DNA from: Marisa cornuarietis | Taxonomy: Eukaryota; Mollusca; Gastropoda; Architaenioglossa; Ampullariidae | DNA: 64,000 nucleotides | Reading direction: 5' to 3' | Assembly (NCBI GenBank): GCA_004794655.1 | Contig: SMMW01000540.1 | Span: 684,001 to 748,000, forward strand | Shown here: positions 33,534-44,680 of the stretch, piece after piece | Layout of the letters: the number at the start of each line of letters is the position of its first letter | How positions within the stretch are numbered: the stretch's first letter is position 1 | Made by a program: the position numbers and the translations under genes | The notes under the pieces: model-generated | Databases searched by the model: none | What the model was told of the DNA's origin: nothing | What the model saw: the letters and a program-made list of their open reading frames with translations, nothing else

Positions 33534-33546
<13 letters not shown>

Positions 33547-33587
<41 letters not shown>

Positions 33588-33690
33588 CAAAGAAAGAAAA
33601 GACATATGAAGGAAAGAAAAGACACACACATCAAGAAAGGAAAAGACATATGAAGGAAAGAAAAAAAACACACACACACCTCAAGGAAGG
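33547..33690. repeat. (CA)n array followed by a ~51-bp GAAAGGAAAAGACATATG repeat
   Basis: A 40-bp CA tract is followed by three copies of a unit combining a CA(CA)TCAA segment with GAAAG(G)AAAAGACATATGAAGG. Confidence 0.75.
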
Positions 33691-34728
33691 AAAAGAGCGA
33701 AGTCCACGCCCTGTGCCCCCGTGAGCATCGTTCACATGATCTTGTGACCTGGCATCGGAGGGGACGGGGGGTCTGGGAAGTGGGTGATGGGGGTGATCGC
33801 GGGGTCAGGGGTGACGAGACAGCAGCTGAAGGGTGGGTGGGTGGCTGTGGGCGTGGTACTATAAGCGGCTAACACGCGGGAGAGGGTTCATCTTTCCCTT
33901 GTCTTCCCCGCAACCTTTCAGCCCCGCAAGCTCCGCGGAGCACCGTCACGTGACTGATCCGCGCTGCCAACCCCACTCATCGAGGTCACGACGCTGGCGG
34001 CATGCTTCACTGAACACGGAGGAGTGGCAGTCCAGCCACACCCCCAGACCCTAGACGAGAGCAGTTTTTTTATGGCTCAGCCCTGCTGTCAGACAGCCCC
34101 AGTGGCTTCCCACTGCCTTGGGAAAAAAAATCCACTTCCTAGTATCTTTGTGAGGATGGGTGGGATGACTGACGACACTCTTATCGTAATATGATGACAC
34201 TTAATGCTAATGTGATGACACTAAAACTGGGGGGTAGGTGCACTTGCGGGGTGGCTGCAAGTCGGTCTTGTCATGGTTCCCACTTTTGCTTGAGGGGATA
34301 CACAGGTGTCGATTTTTTTTATTTTACTTGCGAAACAATTTCTGATAACATCCTGACTGTATGACCATGACGCCACCTGGAGTCACCCCTTCCTCCGACC
34401 CAGAATATTTTTTGCGAAAAACCTTGAAAATATGTCAACTTCTTGCTGTGTAATATGCGGATTCATTACATCTTTTAACTGTTCGTAAGTAGACACACGG
34501 GTACAATACCGTTCTCTCTCGTTTGCACGCTTGCTCTTTCTGCTGCACGTGTTTCCCCCTTCCCACAACACCCCTGACATCCCGCGCCTGGGTGTGGACC
34601 GTGCAAGAAGGACTCTTTCAAGAAGACCTGGAGTGACAGACAGTGACACTTCTTATGTGGATGCACAGGAGATATGTCTCTCGCCGAAGGGGACATAAAT
34701 CACGTCTGACTCACGCTTTTCATCTCCC

Positions 34729-34772
34729 ATGTCTGCCATAACCCTGGCAAACCTCCCACCTGTAAAGTCCAG
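34729..34772 (+). CDS. Weak candidate first coding exon
   Basis: ATG at 34729 gives MSAITLANLPPVKS and ends at a perfect donor CAG|GTAAGT. The frame is only 14 codons plus two bases. A first exon of this size is plausible, but the initiation context is poor and no second exon was tied to it. Confidence 0.2.
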
Positions 34773-34959
34773 GTAAGTTGATCAGTTTCCCTCCCCTTCA
34801 GATCTCCACCTCTTTCTCCGTTCTCCCCCCCCCCATCTCTCTTTCTCTCTCTCTCTTCCCCTTCTCTTGACCGCCGTCGTCAGCAGAACTGCACCCACTT
34901 CTGCAGGTCTGGCGACACCAGACGACCACGCCGCTGTCGTCCACAGAGTTGTGACCAAT

Positions 34960-35246
34960 TTGTTTTTCTAAGATGTCTGCCGTCGACTTCCGGTACTACT
35001 TCTTTCTGCCGGCGCCCCGGCGTCTGGCGCATGGGCGAGGTCAAGTCGCGCCCTCCGATTCCGCCGTACTTGAAACAAAGTGGCAATAATCTCCCTTTGT
35101 CGCCAGCTTCTGGCACTTTCCTTAAAGAATTCGCAACCTTGTTCTCTGATTACGTCAGCTGTCTACTCCACAACTTGGACTGCAAGAGGGAGGAGAGAGG
35201 AAGAGGAGAGCAGCAACAGAAGAGTAAGGTCCTTTGCATGTTGTGA
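34960..35246 (+). CDS. Candidate open frame MGEVKSRPP... behind ETS-like sites
   Basis: ATG at 35031 opens 71 codons. The first about 64 (MGEVKSRPPIPPYLKQ, then GTFLKEFATLFSDYVSCLLHN) have balanced composition and two amphipathic stretches. A possible donor AGAAGA|GTAAGG lies at about 35223, so the frame could be a first exon. ACTTCCGGT at about 34987 resembles an ETS site. The domain is unknown. Confidence 0.3.
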
Positions 35247-35499
35247 GTGTACTTGCAATGGCAGTCCCGATATTAAGGCTACACCGCGATTATTATTCGT
35301 GAGGGGAAGTGCGCGTGCTTCCAAGTTAAACGAAGAAACCCAGTAACACAGATGAAACCCGGCTACAAATGTGTTTGTCTACTGATTGATAAATCGATTA
35401 ATTGGATTAAAATCACATTAACGAATCAACCAGTCATTCCTATTGGTTGGTCTGTCATCAACGGTTGGTGACATACGGGTTGTCAAAACGAGGATGGAA

Positions 35500-35545
35500 T
35501 AATTCTCCTACTCCTCCTTCTTCTCCTACTCCTCCTTCTCCTCCT
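35500..35545 (+). repeat. (CTCCTT/CTCCTA)n pyrimidine repeat
   Basis: CTCCTACTCCTCCTTCTCCTACTCC-type units. Confidence 0.75.
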
Positions 35546-35791
35546 CGCACACACCCTGCCTCTCTGTGGTCGTCGCTTCGTCTTGATCATCAACAAACCT
35601 CTGTGTACCCCTCTATCCCGACTCTATTCATCTTTTTTTTTCTGGTCGTTTCCGTGTCAGAGCAATGGCCCCATTATTTTCACCTTCCCTGTTCTTCGGT
35701 CTCCACTAATTTCTGCTGGATTTTCTTTTCACCATCTGCCCCTCCCCTTTATATCGCACGAGTGGGTTGGAATGAAATGAAGAATGCATTC

Positions 35792-35825
<34 letters not shown>

Positions 35826-35833
35826 CGTTGTTG
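35792..35833. repeat. (TTG)n microsatellite
   Basis: About fourteen TTG units with one TCG interruption. Confidence 0.9.
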
Positions 35834-36429
35834 TATTTATTGTTGTTTTGAACCAGCCACTGACTCGCTTGAAACTGTAAGTTTTATTATTTTTTTTAAG
35901 TGAAAGTCTTCAAACAAAAGCGCGAGCAATATGCTTAAGTTGTTTGTTGGTAAGCAAGTGATTGGTAGCTACTTTAGGCCCTGATCTCTCTGTTCTTTAA
36001 TACTCTAAGTATTGGGGTGTGAGTGGAGGAAAAAAGCACTTGATGAACGAGCACAAGATACTCCATCGCCACAGGACCACTCCACGCCATTTGCAACCGA
36101 AAACGAGGCACAGGTTTACATTTGTTTTCGTTTTTTTTCTGTTCTCTCTCACTCTCTCTTTATCCTGTTTGTCCCGAAAACTATCAGGAGTGACAAAAAG
36201 CAGCGCAGACGAGGTGCAGCGGCAGTTTATCATCTGCTAATGTTTGCGACGATGACAAAAGAAAGTAAAGCAATACATGTGGTAGAGACCGTGCTTTGTG
36301 AATGCAAAAATATTTCCATTTGTTTCTTTTAAAGAGAATCTCGTATGCCAAGCATCTCTATTTTTTTCATTCCCTCTCTTTCAGTCTTGTGGTGTGTGTG
36401 TGTGTGTGTGCGTGAGCGTACTTAGCACT

Positions 36430-36623
36430 CTATGTCTCGATCTTGCCACGGGGCAGGTTGAAGTCTTTCAGTTGGAAACCTTCCATACACTTCACTCCAA
36501 TGATCGTGCCAACAGGTTCACCTGTCTCAGGCGAACAACTACATTTCTCGATCTTTCCATCAACAGCCTGGAGTCCGGACTCGTTTCGTTCGTGGCCGCC
36601 GCCTATTTGCGCCCCGCAACACC
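36430..36623 (-). CDS. Candidate terminal exon of an unknown cysteine-containing protein
   Basis: Minus strand. TTTCTAG acts as a possible acceptor before 36623. The frame then reads CCGAQIGGGHERNESG, a CSCSPETGEPVG block and KCMEGFQLKDFNLPRGK, ending at a TAG (36430-36432). Composition is protein-like: balanced charges, five cysteines in CC, CxC and C spacing, and no repeats. The pyrimidine tract is weak and upstream exons were not found. An AATAAA-type signal exists about 540 bp downstream near 35885. It could be the C-terminus of a small secreted Cys-rich protein, which is inference. Confidence 0.4.
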
Positions 36624-37352
36624 CTAGAAATGCCACCCGAATTAATTACCGTTCTTTTCTTCTGCTCGGGTCCCACCCAAATGACAAACTGAGCAGAAGC
36701 TGGGACCAACGCCTGCCACCTACCCCTAAACTCGATCTTCTAAACTCGACAAGCTTCATGATCTCCACCAAGAGAAAAGGAACTTAATGAAATTTTCGTT
36801 CGCACAACATTCCTAATGCCGTATCTTGGTCTGAAGATATACGGGTATGAAGCGAACTGAGAGGACATCATTGGGTTTATTTTTCGTTTTTTTTTTTGTT
36901 TTTTTTTTGTTTTTTTTGGCATTGGGTTGCTTATGTTACTGATTCCTCGTTAGTCATAGTCATCAACGACCGAGTAGAAGCAGTTATTTAACATACTAAC
37001 TAATAAGTAACAAGTCCTAATCAAAGTACAGAAAATATTTAGGGGAAAAGGTCAGTTAACTTCTTTCCCGGGCAGGTTGAACTGAAGGACCGCCAACTTG
37101 TTTGTTCAGGGGATCTAAACGTAGTAACATCCGGCCACGAGAGGAGGATGGCGCTGGGCGCCGAGGCTGATGTTTGGACACACCTCATTAGAGGCAGTGT
37201 TCTCGAGACGTGCACTTAGCATCTCTCGCCCTTTCACCTCCCACTCTCCTCTCCCCTCGTTTAACCTCCAGCAACGTGTCTCGCAACGTGGGCGAGGTCG
37301 TTGGCTAAGGGACTTAAATCAGACGGCGCCAATACTGCACCCTGCTTGGAGT

Positions 37353-37450
37353 CCTTGCTAGCGCAGTGATATAACACTGGATCGGAATGTCCAGGGTTCA
37401 GATCTCGTCTGTGCGAATGTGGAACCCATTTGTATGTTGGGGCTAGGGGA
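37353..37450 (+). mobile_element. tRNA-derived SINE head
   Basis: The A box TAGCGCAGTGA (37359-37369) and B box GGTTCAGATCT (37395-37405) have tRNA-like spacing. Near-identical heads occur at 50494-50565 and, more diverged, at 63110-63175. The body is unlike the 30.1-kb SINE. Confidence 0.6.
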
Positions 37451-37689
37451 GATTGTTTGTGGGTTCTCCAGCTTCTGTCCCTCTCCATCAACTCCTTCCC
37501 TACCCCCCCCCCCCACTGCCGTAGTGCGATGTCAAGAAGATGGTACAGATGACTTTGTATTAGACCTTATTATTAGTTTCGTGGTAAACAAAAAACAAAT
37601 AGCAGCAAAATTTTCCTGCCATATGCTCATAGAACGTAGTGGGAATCGTTCCCGAACTCTGAACCTACTTTGTGACCTGTGCTGATACC

Positions 37690-37800
37690 AGGTTTGGATC
37701 CCCGTTTTTTTCTAGTTAAGAACGAAACTGAAATTAATGGTGATCGTTAATCCTCCTGAAGCAGGTTGGGATCAGGAATAGAAAGTTCAGTTAAGACCCG
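37690..37800 (+). repeat. Dispersed repeat, copy 1 (GTTAAGAACGAAA...AATCCTCCTGAA)
   Basis: Shares an ordered set of blocks with 45822-45950: TAGTTAAGAACGAAA, GATCG(T/C)TAATCCTCCTGAA and AGGTTGGGA. It may be part of a retroposon body. Confidence 0.5.
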
Positions 37801-38380
37801 GTTGTAAATGAAAGCAAGGATGTTGGACCAACTGGTTTGGGTTCGTAAAGTAGAAATTGATGAGCCTGCACCCATTGCCACATGGTCTGAGATCGTGGAG
37901 ACTAAAAAGTATTAGCCACTCACTGCACTGTGTGGTTCGGGTTCGTTAAGTGAAGAGGGGGGAGACATCTGTATCCACTAACGACTCTCATCTCCAATCG
38001 CTCACTGTCCCACAGAAGCGGAAATGCCTAGGAATTAGGGATAAGCATGTGAAAGGACAGACAAAAAAACAAGGAAGGAGGAATGAATGGAGAGAGGCGG
38101 AACACAAAACACAGTGATAATCCTCTCTAGAGGACTTCAGCCACACCCTCCAGGTGCAAAGTAGTCATTTAACAAAGTAGTGTTTGGATGAAGGTGTTTA
38201 TTTATTTACGTGTTTATTTATTTCAAGTCTTTCCCTAATCCTTCGCCTTCATCTCCGTTTTATTTATTTGTGCACATTGGTTTAATGTTGCTTTCATCTA
38301 GCAACCTGAGCCGATAAGAGTGAAAGCCCCCAGCATTCATCTCATCAATCAAAACCACAAGAAGAGATTTACGAAGTTGT
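37800..38380. other. Gene-less stretch
   Basis: Two GGTTTGGGTTCGTAAAG / GGTTCGGGTTCGTTAAG segments near 37848 and 37932 suggest a local degenerate duplication. Nothing else is supported. Confidence 0.4.
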
Positions 38381-38530
38381 TTTGAAGTTTCGGCAATCCC
38401 CGTGTCTCCTCATCTCTCTTCGTGAATTTCTTCTTCGCCGCTCTCCCCCTCCCCTCTATCTTTTTATTTTCTACCTTCTTTCCCCCCCCCCACTCTCTCT
38501 CTCTCTCCCTCGCTTTCTGTATTCCTTAAG

Positions 38531-38559
38531 ACAAACCAACAGCAGCTTCCCTGGTCCAG
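38531..38559 (+). CDS. Candidate microexon A (29 nt)
   Basis: A long pyrimidine tract (C10, then CTCTCTCTCT...TTTCTGTATTCC) leads to TTAAG, then 29 nt, then a strong donor CCAG|GTGAGA. The exon is open in all three frames. Together with the next candidate at 38932 the joined 61 nt stays open, so coding potential cannot be judged from length. Confidence 0.3.
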
Positions 38560-38931
38560 GTGAGAACCACGGATCATCAAACATTTGAAGAACGTAGGTA
38601 ATTTCAGTCTACCTACAGGTGACAATTATTTCTGGTCAAGAAATCCCCTTTTAACTTTCGTCCCAGCTGAAAACATTTCAGGGAGTGTGTTGACAACCAC
38701 CTTGCTTGTTCTCTGTCCTCGTAATGAACCAGCTGTCCATGTTTCCTCAACCTGTCCTCATTTACAACATCATCTTTACGGAGTATATTATGTCGGACCC
38801 ATAAAGTACCTTAAACAACTCCACCCTACTATGTTTTTACATTTGTTACTAAGACATAATAAGTGGACAAACCGGCCTGAATTTCCCCGTTGATGAAAAA
38901 AAGTAATAAATTGTCTGCCTGTGCTTTCCAG

Positions 38932-38963
38932 GATTACAAGGAATGCGAGGCTGGAGAGAGGAG
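38932..38963 (+). CDS. Candidate microexon B (32 nt)
   Basis: The acceptor TTGTCTGCCTGTGCTTTCCAG is close to consensus and the donor GAGGAG|GTGAGT is consensus. One frame reads DYKECEAGERR. It lies 372 bp after microexon A on the same strand. The strength of both splice sites is the main evidence, and there is no family match. Confidence 0.35.
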
Positions 38964-39809
38964 GTGAGTGGGAAATACATTCATGGCGCACTCTCTTCCT
39001 TAGCACCTCCGGCTCTTCTCACCACGCCCTTCACCTGCTTGCACCTAGAAACTTACAAGTGATAATGTTGCATCGCTGCTACACAGAAAAGTTTGTAGAC
39101 CCTAAAGACAGTTGTCTGTCTCCGCTGTGTCGTGCAGCGACCTCATGTCTGATGCTCCACGAAAGTTATGCGACTACGGGGAGAAAATCTGACATTATTT
39201 TGCGACTTTGCATAATCGCGTTTTGTAGTTGCCGCTGCGAGACCGAAGCGCGATTGCAACTGCTGTCCACTTCTCACCTCCCACTTAAAAAAATAAATAA
39301 TAAAAACAAGAAATTTTAACGGCTGAAGTTTACACTAGATCATTACACGATGTAAGAAAGTTAAGATGTAGAAACATCTAAGTTTTAGCTTTAATTAAAT
39401 TTTTTTATCTTTCATTTCCGTGGCATTTGTCATTCCTACAGTAAACCTATCTTGTGTCTACATCCACGATAGACCGTCTATTGACAATGTGTTATCTCTG
39501 AAATATTACAGTGATATTCGTCTTAGTCACTGCAACAATTCTGCTCGCAGTAAGTCAGAATAAAATGGATATGACAATGCTGGGTATGATATCAGAAGAG
39601 AAAATGGGGTCTGGAACATTGCTACACTTTGTCTTTTTTTTTTTGTCGGTGCACATACAAAACGCTTTTTAACCAAAATCAACATAAACAAGGATAACAA
39701 TATACGTGTGACTCCATGGCAAATTAAGTCTGCAACGCCGCACCACGCCCCTCCACACTACCCCACTACCCCCGCCGCTAATTAAGTTGCACCATCGACC
39801 TACCCGTGA

Positions 39810-39846
39810 TAACCACCCGCTTCTCCCTAACAGTCGATCCTCTGTC
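39810..39846 (+). repeat. Direct repeat copy 1 (CCACCCGCTTCTCCCTAACA...)
   Basis: About 37 bases recur at 41197-41234 with a single inserted A. The interval between them is 1.35 kb of otherwise unrelated sequence that includes a SINE. Confidence 0.75.
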
Positions 39847-39951
39847 GCTCAACACGACTGCAAATGTAAACTAAGGGAAACGAGACAGAATCTGTCATTT
39901 GTAAATGAAATGCACTTCAGTCAGGTGTAAGCAGAAATTTATCAGGTGTAA

Positions 39952-40141
39952 TTATTATTAATTGTTTTTTTTTTTACGCTGAGCCAGCAACTAAGGCTAT
40001 ATCACGGCAAGGCAGCCAGCCCTGTAAACAGATGCCACATGCAGAGAAAGAACAGCGTGCCCGAGACGAGAACTGAACCCAGGACAGCCAACCTTCACTG
40101 TATTAGTGACACGCGCTAACCGTTGCGCCACCGGACCGCCC
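39952..40141 (-). mobile_element. tRNA-derived SINE, antisense copy with possible 12-bp TSD
   Basis: Read on the minus strand: GGCGGTCCGGTGGCGCAACG head, A box TGGCGCAACGG, B box GGGTTCAGTTCTC, then the same core as the 30.1-kb copy and an A-rich/AAT tail. TATCAGGTGTAA flanks both sides (39940-39951 and 40142-40153). This is either a target duplication or two units of the surrounding repeat. Confidence 0.8.
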
Positions 40142-40177
40142 TATCAGGTGTAAACACTTGTTTGTAAGTGTATTATT

Positions 40178-40203
40178 GTAATAATAATAATAATAATAAT
40201 AAT
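40178..40203. repeat. (AAT)n microsatellite
   Basis: About eight AAT units just outside the SINE. Confidence 0.85.
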
Positions 40204-41196
40204 GTGTGATTTCTATAACATGCTCAGGCTCATGAAGGGGCATGCTCTCAGTGCATGAGACAAGAGCAAGACATTGACAGTATACTAAAAATGGAAGGAT
40301 AAACAACAGTACTGATAGGTAATAACAGACAAAACATAGAAGAGGCAGAGGAATCGGGTAACAAACAGCAAGATCGTGTGTAAACAAACCTATCAACAGC
40401 AAACAACTGTCAGGGGGACACAAGACTAGCAGGTGTAAAACGCTCCTAAAACATGTCAGAAAACATCTGAAGACGATCAGATGTACACACCGGTCTGTCA
40501 GGAGTAATCACACTCATGTAAACACACGTTCGTCAGGTGTAAACAAACATCTGTTAGGAGTCTGCAGGTATGTATATCAGGTGTAAACATATATCCATCA
40601 GATGGTAAGTCTGACAGATACATCACGTGTAAATCCGCTTCTATCAGGTATAAATGGGGATTAAGTTATGAATGATATTTATGGGTAATACATTCTATAT
40701 GAATACATGATCAACAAGACTTTTTTCTGACCCACGTTACAGTGTTCTCACAGGATAATCGTGTTCCCTCAGATGGCAAACCGTGAAAAAATACCCATTG
40801 CGGGTTTATAAAGTTGTTTTGTATCGGTGTCTTGTTGTCAGGATTCATGGCTGAAGTATTTCGTCAAGATATTGTTGACAGATATTAAAGTATATCTTCC
40901 TAATTGTGGTTAAGGGCAAGCTTGAGCTGCAAAATTATTTTTAAATGAACATCTACCTACCTATATCCATCTATCTCGTTTTGCCTCTCTCTCTCTCTGT
41001 CTTTCTTTCTGTGTGTGTGTGTGCGTGCGCAAGCACTATTAATTTGCTACACGCTAAAGAGAACTGAAACATGGCAATAGGACTATTAAGATCGTATCTT
41101 TCTGAGCCGACTGTAAACAAATTCTCCACCCCGTCAAAGTCGGGTGTCGTCGCCAAGCGACGGGGGTGCGATGACTCTTTTAACTTTCTTGCCGGG

Positions 41197-41234
41197 TAAC
41201 CACCCGCTTCTCCCTAACAAGTCGATCCTCTGTC
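41197..41234 (+). repeat. Direct repeat copy 2 (CCACCCGCTTCTCCCTAACA...)
   Basis: Partner of 39810-39846, differing by one base insertion. The flanks beyond the repeat do not match. Confidence 0.75.
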
Positions 41235-41629
41235 ATCTTGGTAACCGCCACAGCATCACCTAGTCTAGGGACACCAGGGCTACACCTCGAGTAAGTACCA
41301 AGGGTACTTGGCTAACAAAATCTCCCAGTTATGGCTCCAGCACGTGCTAACGTTCGTCTATAGAACTGCATTCACTTCCAGTGTAACAGTCAAACAAAAC
41401 ATTTCGAAAAAAAAACTTGTTACCATCATTATAACAAAAAAGGTTTCACAATTGTTTCGTCTTGCATTGAGGGATTCCCCAGGAAAGCATCGATGGCTTG
41501 AAAATTATGCAAAGTGAAGTCGTGTTGAACTGTCTCCTTGTTTGATCTTCGTCGCAACATTTCCTTTTATGTGGCCATTAGAAGGAAAATATTACTTGAG
41601 GGCTGGGCACGTGCGTGCATATGTACTCT

Positions 41630-41630
41630 G

Positions 41631-41684
<54 letters not shown>
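41630..41684. repeat. (TG)n microsatellite
   Basis: About 27 TG units with one CG near the start. Confidence 0.9.
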
Positions 41685-41685
<1 letters not shown>

Positions 41686-41699
41686 ATGCATAAGTGAGT

Positions 41700-42860
41700 G
41701 TGCACAATGCCATTACCGCGGATATAGTTGTACGTGTTGTACGTGTCTAATCGTATGCTTGCAAACTTTCCTTCAGAAACAAGTATATGTCTTCAAGTTC
41801 GCGTCCACAAGGGCACACACGCACGCACGCACGCGCACACACACACATAAAAGAAAACCCAGTCCAATAGACTAATAAAAAAAACAATAGCAACGCTTAC
41901 GAAATGAGCAAAGGATCCTGAAGAAGAGAGGAAGGAGAATTTTAAAACTGAATTTTAATGGATTCTTACAAAACACACAGCGTGTCCATGGTTTGCGCAA
42001 GAGGATGCGAGGCGCGCCAGGGGTCAGGTGGGGTCGCGGACGGCCGTGTGCAAATAAACCTGTCCCTCCGCCGCCACCGCCCGGTGCCCGGATGCTTGCG
42101 TGTCCCCAGGCCCGCAGCCTGCACTGGAATGAACAAGTGTGCGTTGCTAGGCGCGTGCGAAACACAAGCCAGCATCCTCCCCTTTCCCCCCCCCCACCCT
42201 TGGCACCTTCACACCCCTTCTGCTGACCCCACCCCGACCTCATCCTGGTGGATGCATGCGATCGGCTGCACAGATGCTGAATAGGGTGGACAGGGGTGGA
42301 GGTACGAGATTCGGACTTATTACCCAAAACTGTCCGTCGTGGGCATGCTGTGCACGTGATTTCGGTAATTGCAGATGAAAGACAAATTACTGGTCTAATC
42401 GCCGCCTGTGATGCGAATTATTTATTGAGAGACTGCTTATGTAATCGTGCACATAATTACTCGCTCCATCTGCACGATCTTCCTACGTCGTACAGACGTA
42501 ATCAGAACGTAAAGCAGTTCGCTAACAACAGTTACAACTCGTAGTCTTTCGGAGGATGCGAATTTTCTTCTCAGAAGCCTCGCCATGGGACTGCACAGAA
42601 TATAAAAATAATAAATGAACAATAAACAGCAATGAAAAACTTTCACACAAAGCGTGTCCGTGAGAGAAAGGTGAAGGATGGCTGTAGGCAGTCACGTGGA
42701 TCGCACCCTGTCTGCAAGAGGATTTTAAGGACATGTGACAGTCTTAAACTTTATTTTCCCTCCATGTTTCTTTGTCGTCGTTGTTGGCTATTTTCTGCAT
42801 CTCTTTCTCTTTCGTACCTGTGTTCACGGGTGACACATTTGAAATGCGTCCATCGAGTGA
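41700..42860. other. Gene-less stretch, partly CpG-containing
   Basis: DNA near 41990-42280 is CpG- and C-rich and opens several overlapping frames on both strands. A frame at 42296-42544 plus (VRRGHAVHVISVIADERQ) has reasonable composition but no splice context or recognisable domain, so I do not call a gene. Confidence 0.4.
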
Positions 42861-42873
42861 ACATGATGCTGAG

Positions 42874-43178
42874 TGTAATATGACGGACGTACACTTACCT
42901 TGCATACGCACGACGCATATCACACACACGTAACACAACGCTTGACGACCCCCGACAGATAACGATGAAGATGAAGATGAAGATTTTACAAGAGACGAAG
43001 ATCTCGATGTTTTCCTTTTTCCATCCGTCCATGGAACAGTTGTTTCTCTTCTTTTACGTCATCTCTTCTCCGAAATGACGTCGAACAAATGACGCACACA
43101 AGACGTCAAACAATGACGCACACAAGACGACACCATTCACCCACAAAACAATACAAGACCTACCCCTAACTCATTACA
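42874..43178 (-). mobile_element. Solo LTR, family B, copy 2 (305 bp, inverted)
   Basis: On the minus strand it runs from TGTAATGAGTTAGGGG to CATATTACA. A perfect 5-bp target duplication CTGAG lies at 42869-42873 and 43179-43183. It matches 22289-22587 over its whole length. Five CRE-type half or full sites lie between 43055 and 43130, one more block than in copy 1 because of a local duplication of TTGTGTGCGTCATT. The splice donor CAAG|GTAAGT has its GT at 42898-42897, again 24 nt from the end, behind a frame reading VICVVRMQGK. Confidence 0.85.
42961..42985. repeat. (GATGAA)n microsatellite inside the LTR
   Basis: Four GATGAA-like units. On the coding sense of the LTR they read as poly-Ser in the frame leading to VICVVRMQGK. 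Confidence 0.6.
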
Positions 43179-43319
43179 CTGAGTTAAAAATATACTGAAT
43201 ATGAACGTGATAAGGAGTAATTAATAAGTCTGATATTTGCAAGTCCTGCCACACCATAGGTCAGGTACAAAATGAGGTCTTCTGTAATACGAAGAAGATG
43301 ATAACGATGTTGATGTTGC

Positions 43320-43360
43320 TGCTGATGATGATTAGGATGATGATATTATTATTATTAAGA
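43320..43360. repeat. GAT/ATT trinucleotide-rich tract
   Basis: GATGATGATTAGGATGATGATATTATTATTATT-type sequence. Confidence 0.7.
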
Positions 43361-43676
43361 CAATAATGATGTTGAGGTTGACGTTAGTGATAATAGATGT
43401 CAAAGTTCTCCTTTGGGTGCTGACCTACCTGAGGCTCGTGAAGGGACACGAGGGGATGACGGGACAAAACTCTTACTTCAGTCTTGTGAGTCATCCCAGT
43501 ACCTGCTTCCCACCCAACCATCACTGCATCACCCACCCAGCGAACGTGCAACGAACACACCGACCACCTCGCCACCACCACACCTCCCCCACCCCCGACC
43601 TCCGAAGACTCTGGCGATTGCATCCTCCCCCTTGAGGACGGACCTCCCCTGTCGCTGCAGCAAACACTGCGTCTCC

Positions 43677-43693
43677 CGCGCGCGCGCGCGCGC
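43677..43693. repeat. (CG)n tract, Z-DNA-prone
   Basis: Eight CG units in alternation, inside a C-rich region at 43500-43760. Confidence 0.8.
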
Positions 43694-44680
43694 ACCGCAA
43701 AGTGGCTCAACTGGTGCAGGGCCCCGCCCTCCTGGAGTGCACTCGACCACTCGCCGGCACCCACCCTGACGTGCGGATGTTAATCCAGCAGCCGCTGGCG
43801 GTCCTACCCGACTCCCTTTGTGGCTGTTTCTACCCCCAGTGGCACGCCTAAGTGAGCTCTCGGTTGACCCACGAAAGTCAACACGAGGCGCGGGGCACTT
43901 CTTCACGTTGACTCTATAGCCGAGCCTTCAGACACTCCAACTCCAAGATGCTAGAGCTTTCTTCTTCTTTACTTCCTTCCTTTTCCCTCCCTCCAGCATT
44001 CTCTCTCTCTCTCTGTCCGAAAGCAGTGAATTGGATCACTCAGTCCCTGATTTAGTCTTTCTTTTTTCTTCCTTTCTCGCTCTCATCTGTGTCTCGATCT
44101 CGTTCTCTTTCTGTATGTATATAAAACACACACACACACACTTTCTGTGCGTGCCTCCTCCCTCCCTCGCTCTCGCTCTTTTTGAATGAGAGTTTCCTGT
44201 TCTCGGGGAGGGGGGGAGGGAGTTCTTTATCACTTATCCTGTCTTTCCATCCCCGTTTTTTTGTTTTGAATTCACTCTAGCCGAGGCTGCAGGTCAGCAG
44301 GTCACGCACATTCCATACGTTCACAGCATCATTTACGTATGCATGTACTTTAAACCGAGGGTTCAACAAAGCTGACATCACAGCGTGCTCTACCCCCTTA
44401 TTTCGCATCTTACTCTCAAAAATACTTATTTTCATCTTTTTCAAGGAGAGATACTATGTTTCTCATTTCTGACCAGATCAGCAATATCTTTGATAAGGAA
44501 GAGTGTTTCGGTGAGTGCGTGTGCGTGTACATAAGTGTAAATAGGGGCCTGAGTACATCCCTCATCTCAGTTATTTTAATTCTTATCTCGCAGACACAAG
44601 TAATAATTGTCTACATTCGAGAAATGTAACGAGCAGACGAGCTGTGAGGGAGGGAGGGAGACTACACCAGCCATAGGACG

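Larger units (their letters stand above)
39920..40660 (+). repeat. Degenerate TATCAGGTGTAAAC repeat field, interrupted by a SINE
   Basis: Variants of ATCAGGTGTAAAC recur near 39921, 39941, 40143, 40429, 40534, 40575, 40623 and 40648 with irregular spacing. The antisense SINE at 39952-40141 sits within the field. Confidence 0.6.

Noticed and set aside
42296..42544. 82-codon plus-strand frame with good composition
   Set aside because: No acceptor, donor, promoter or homologue was recognised, so it is indistinguishable from chance.
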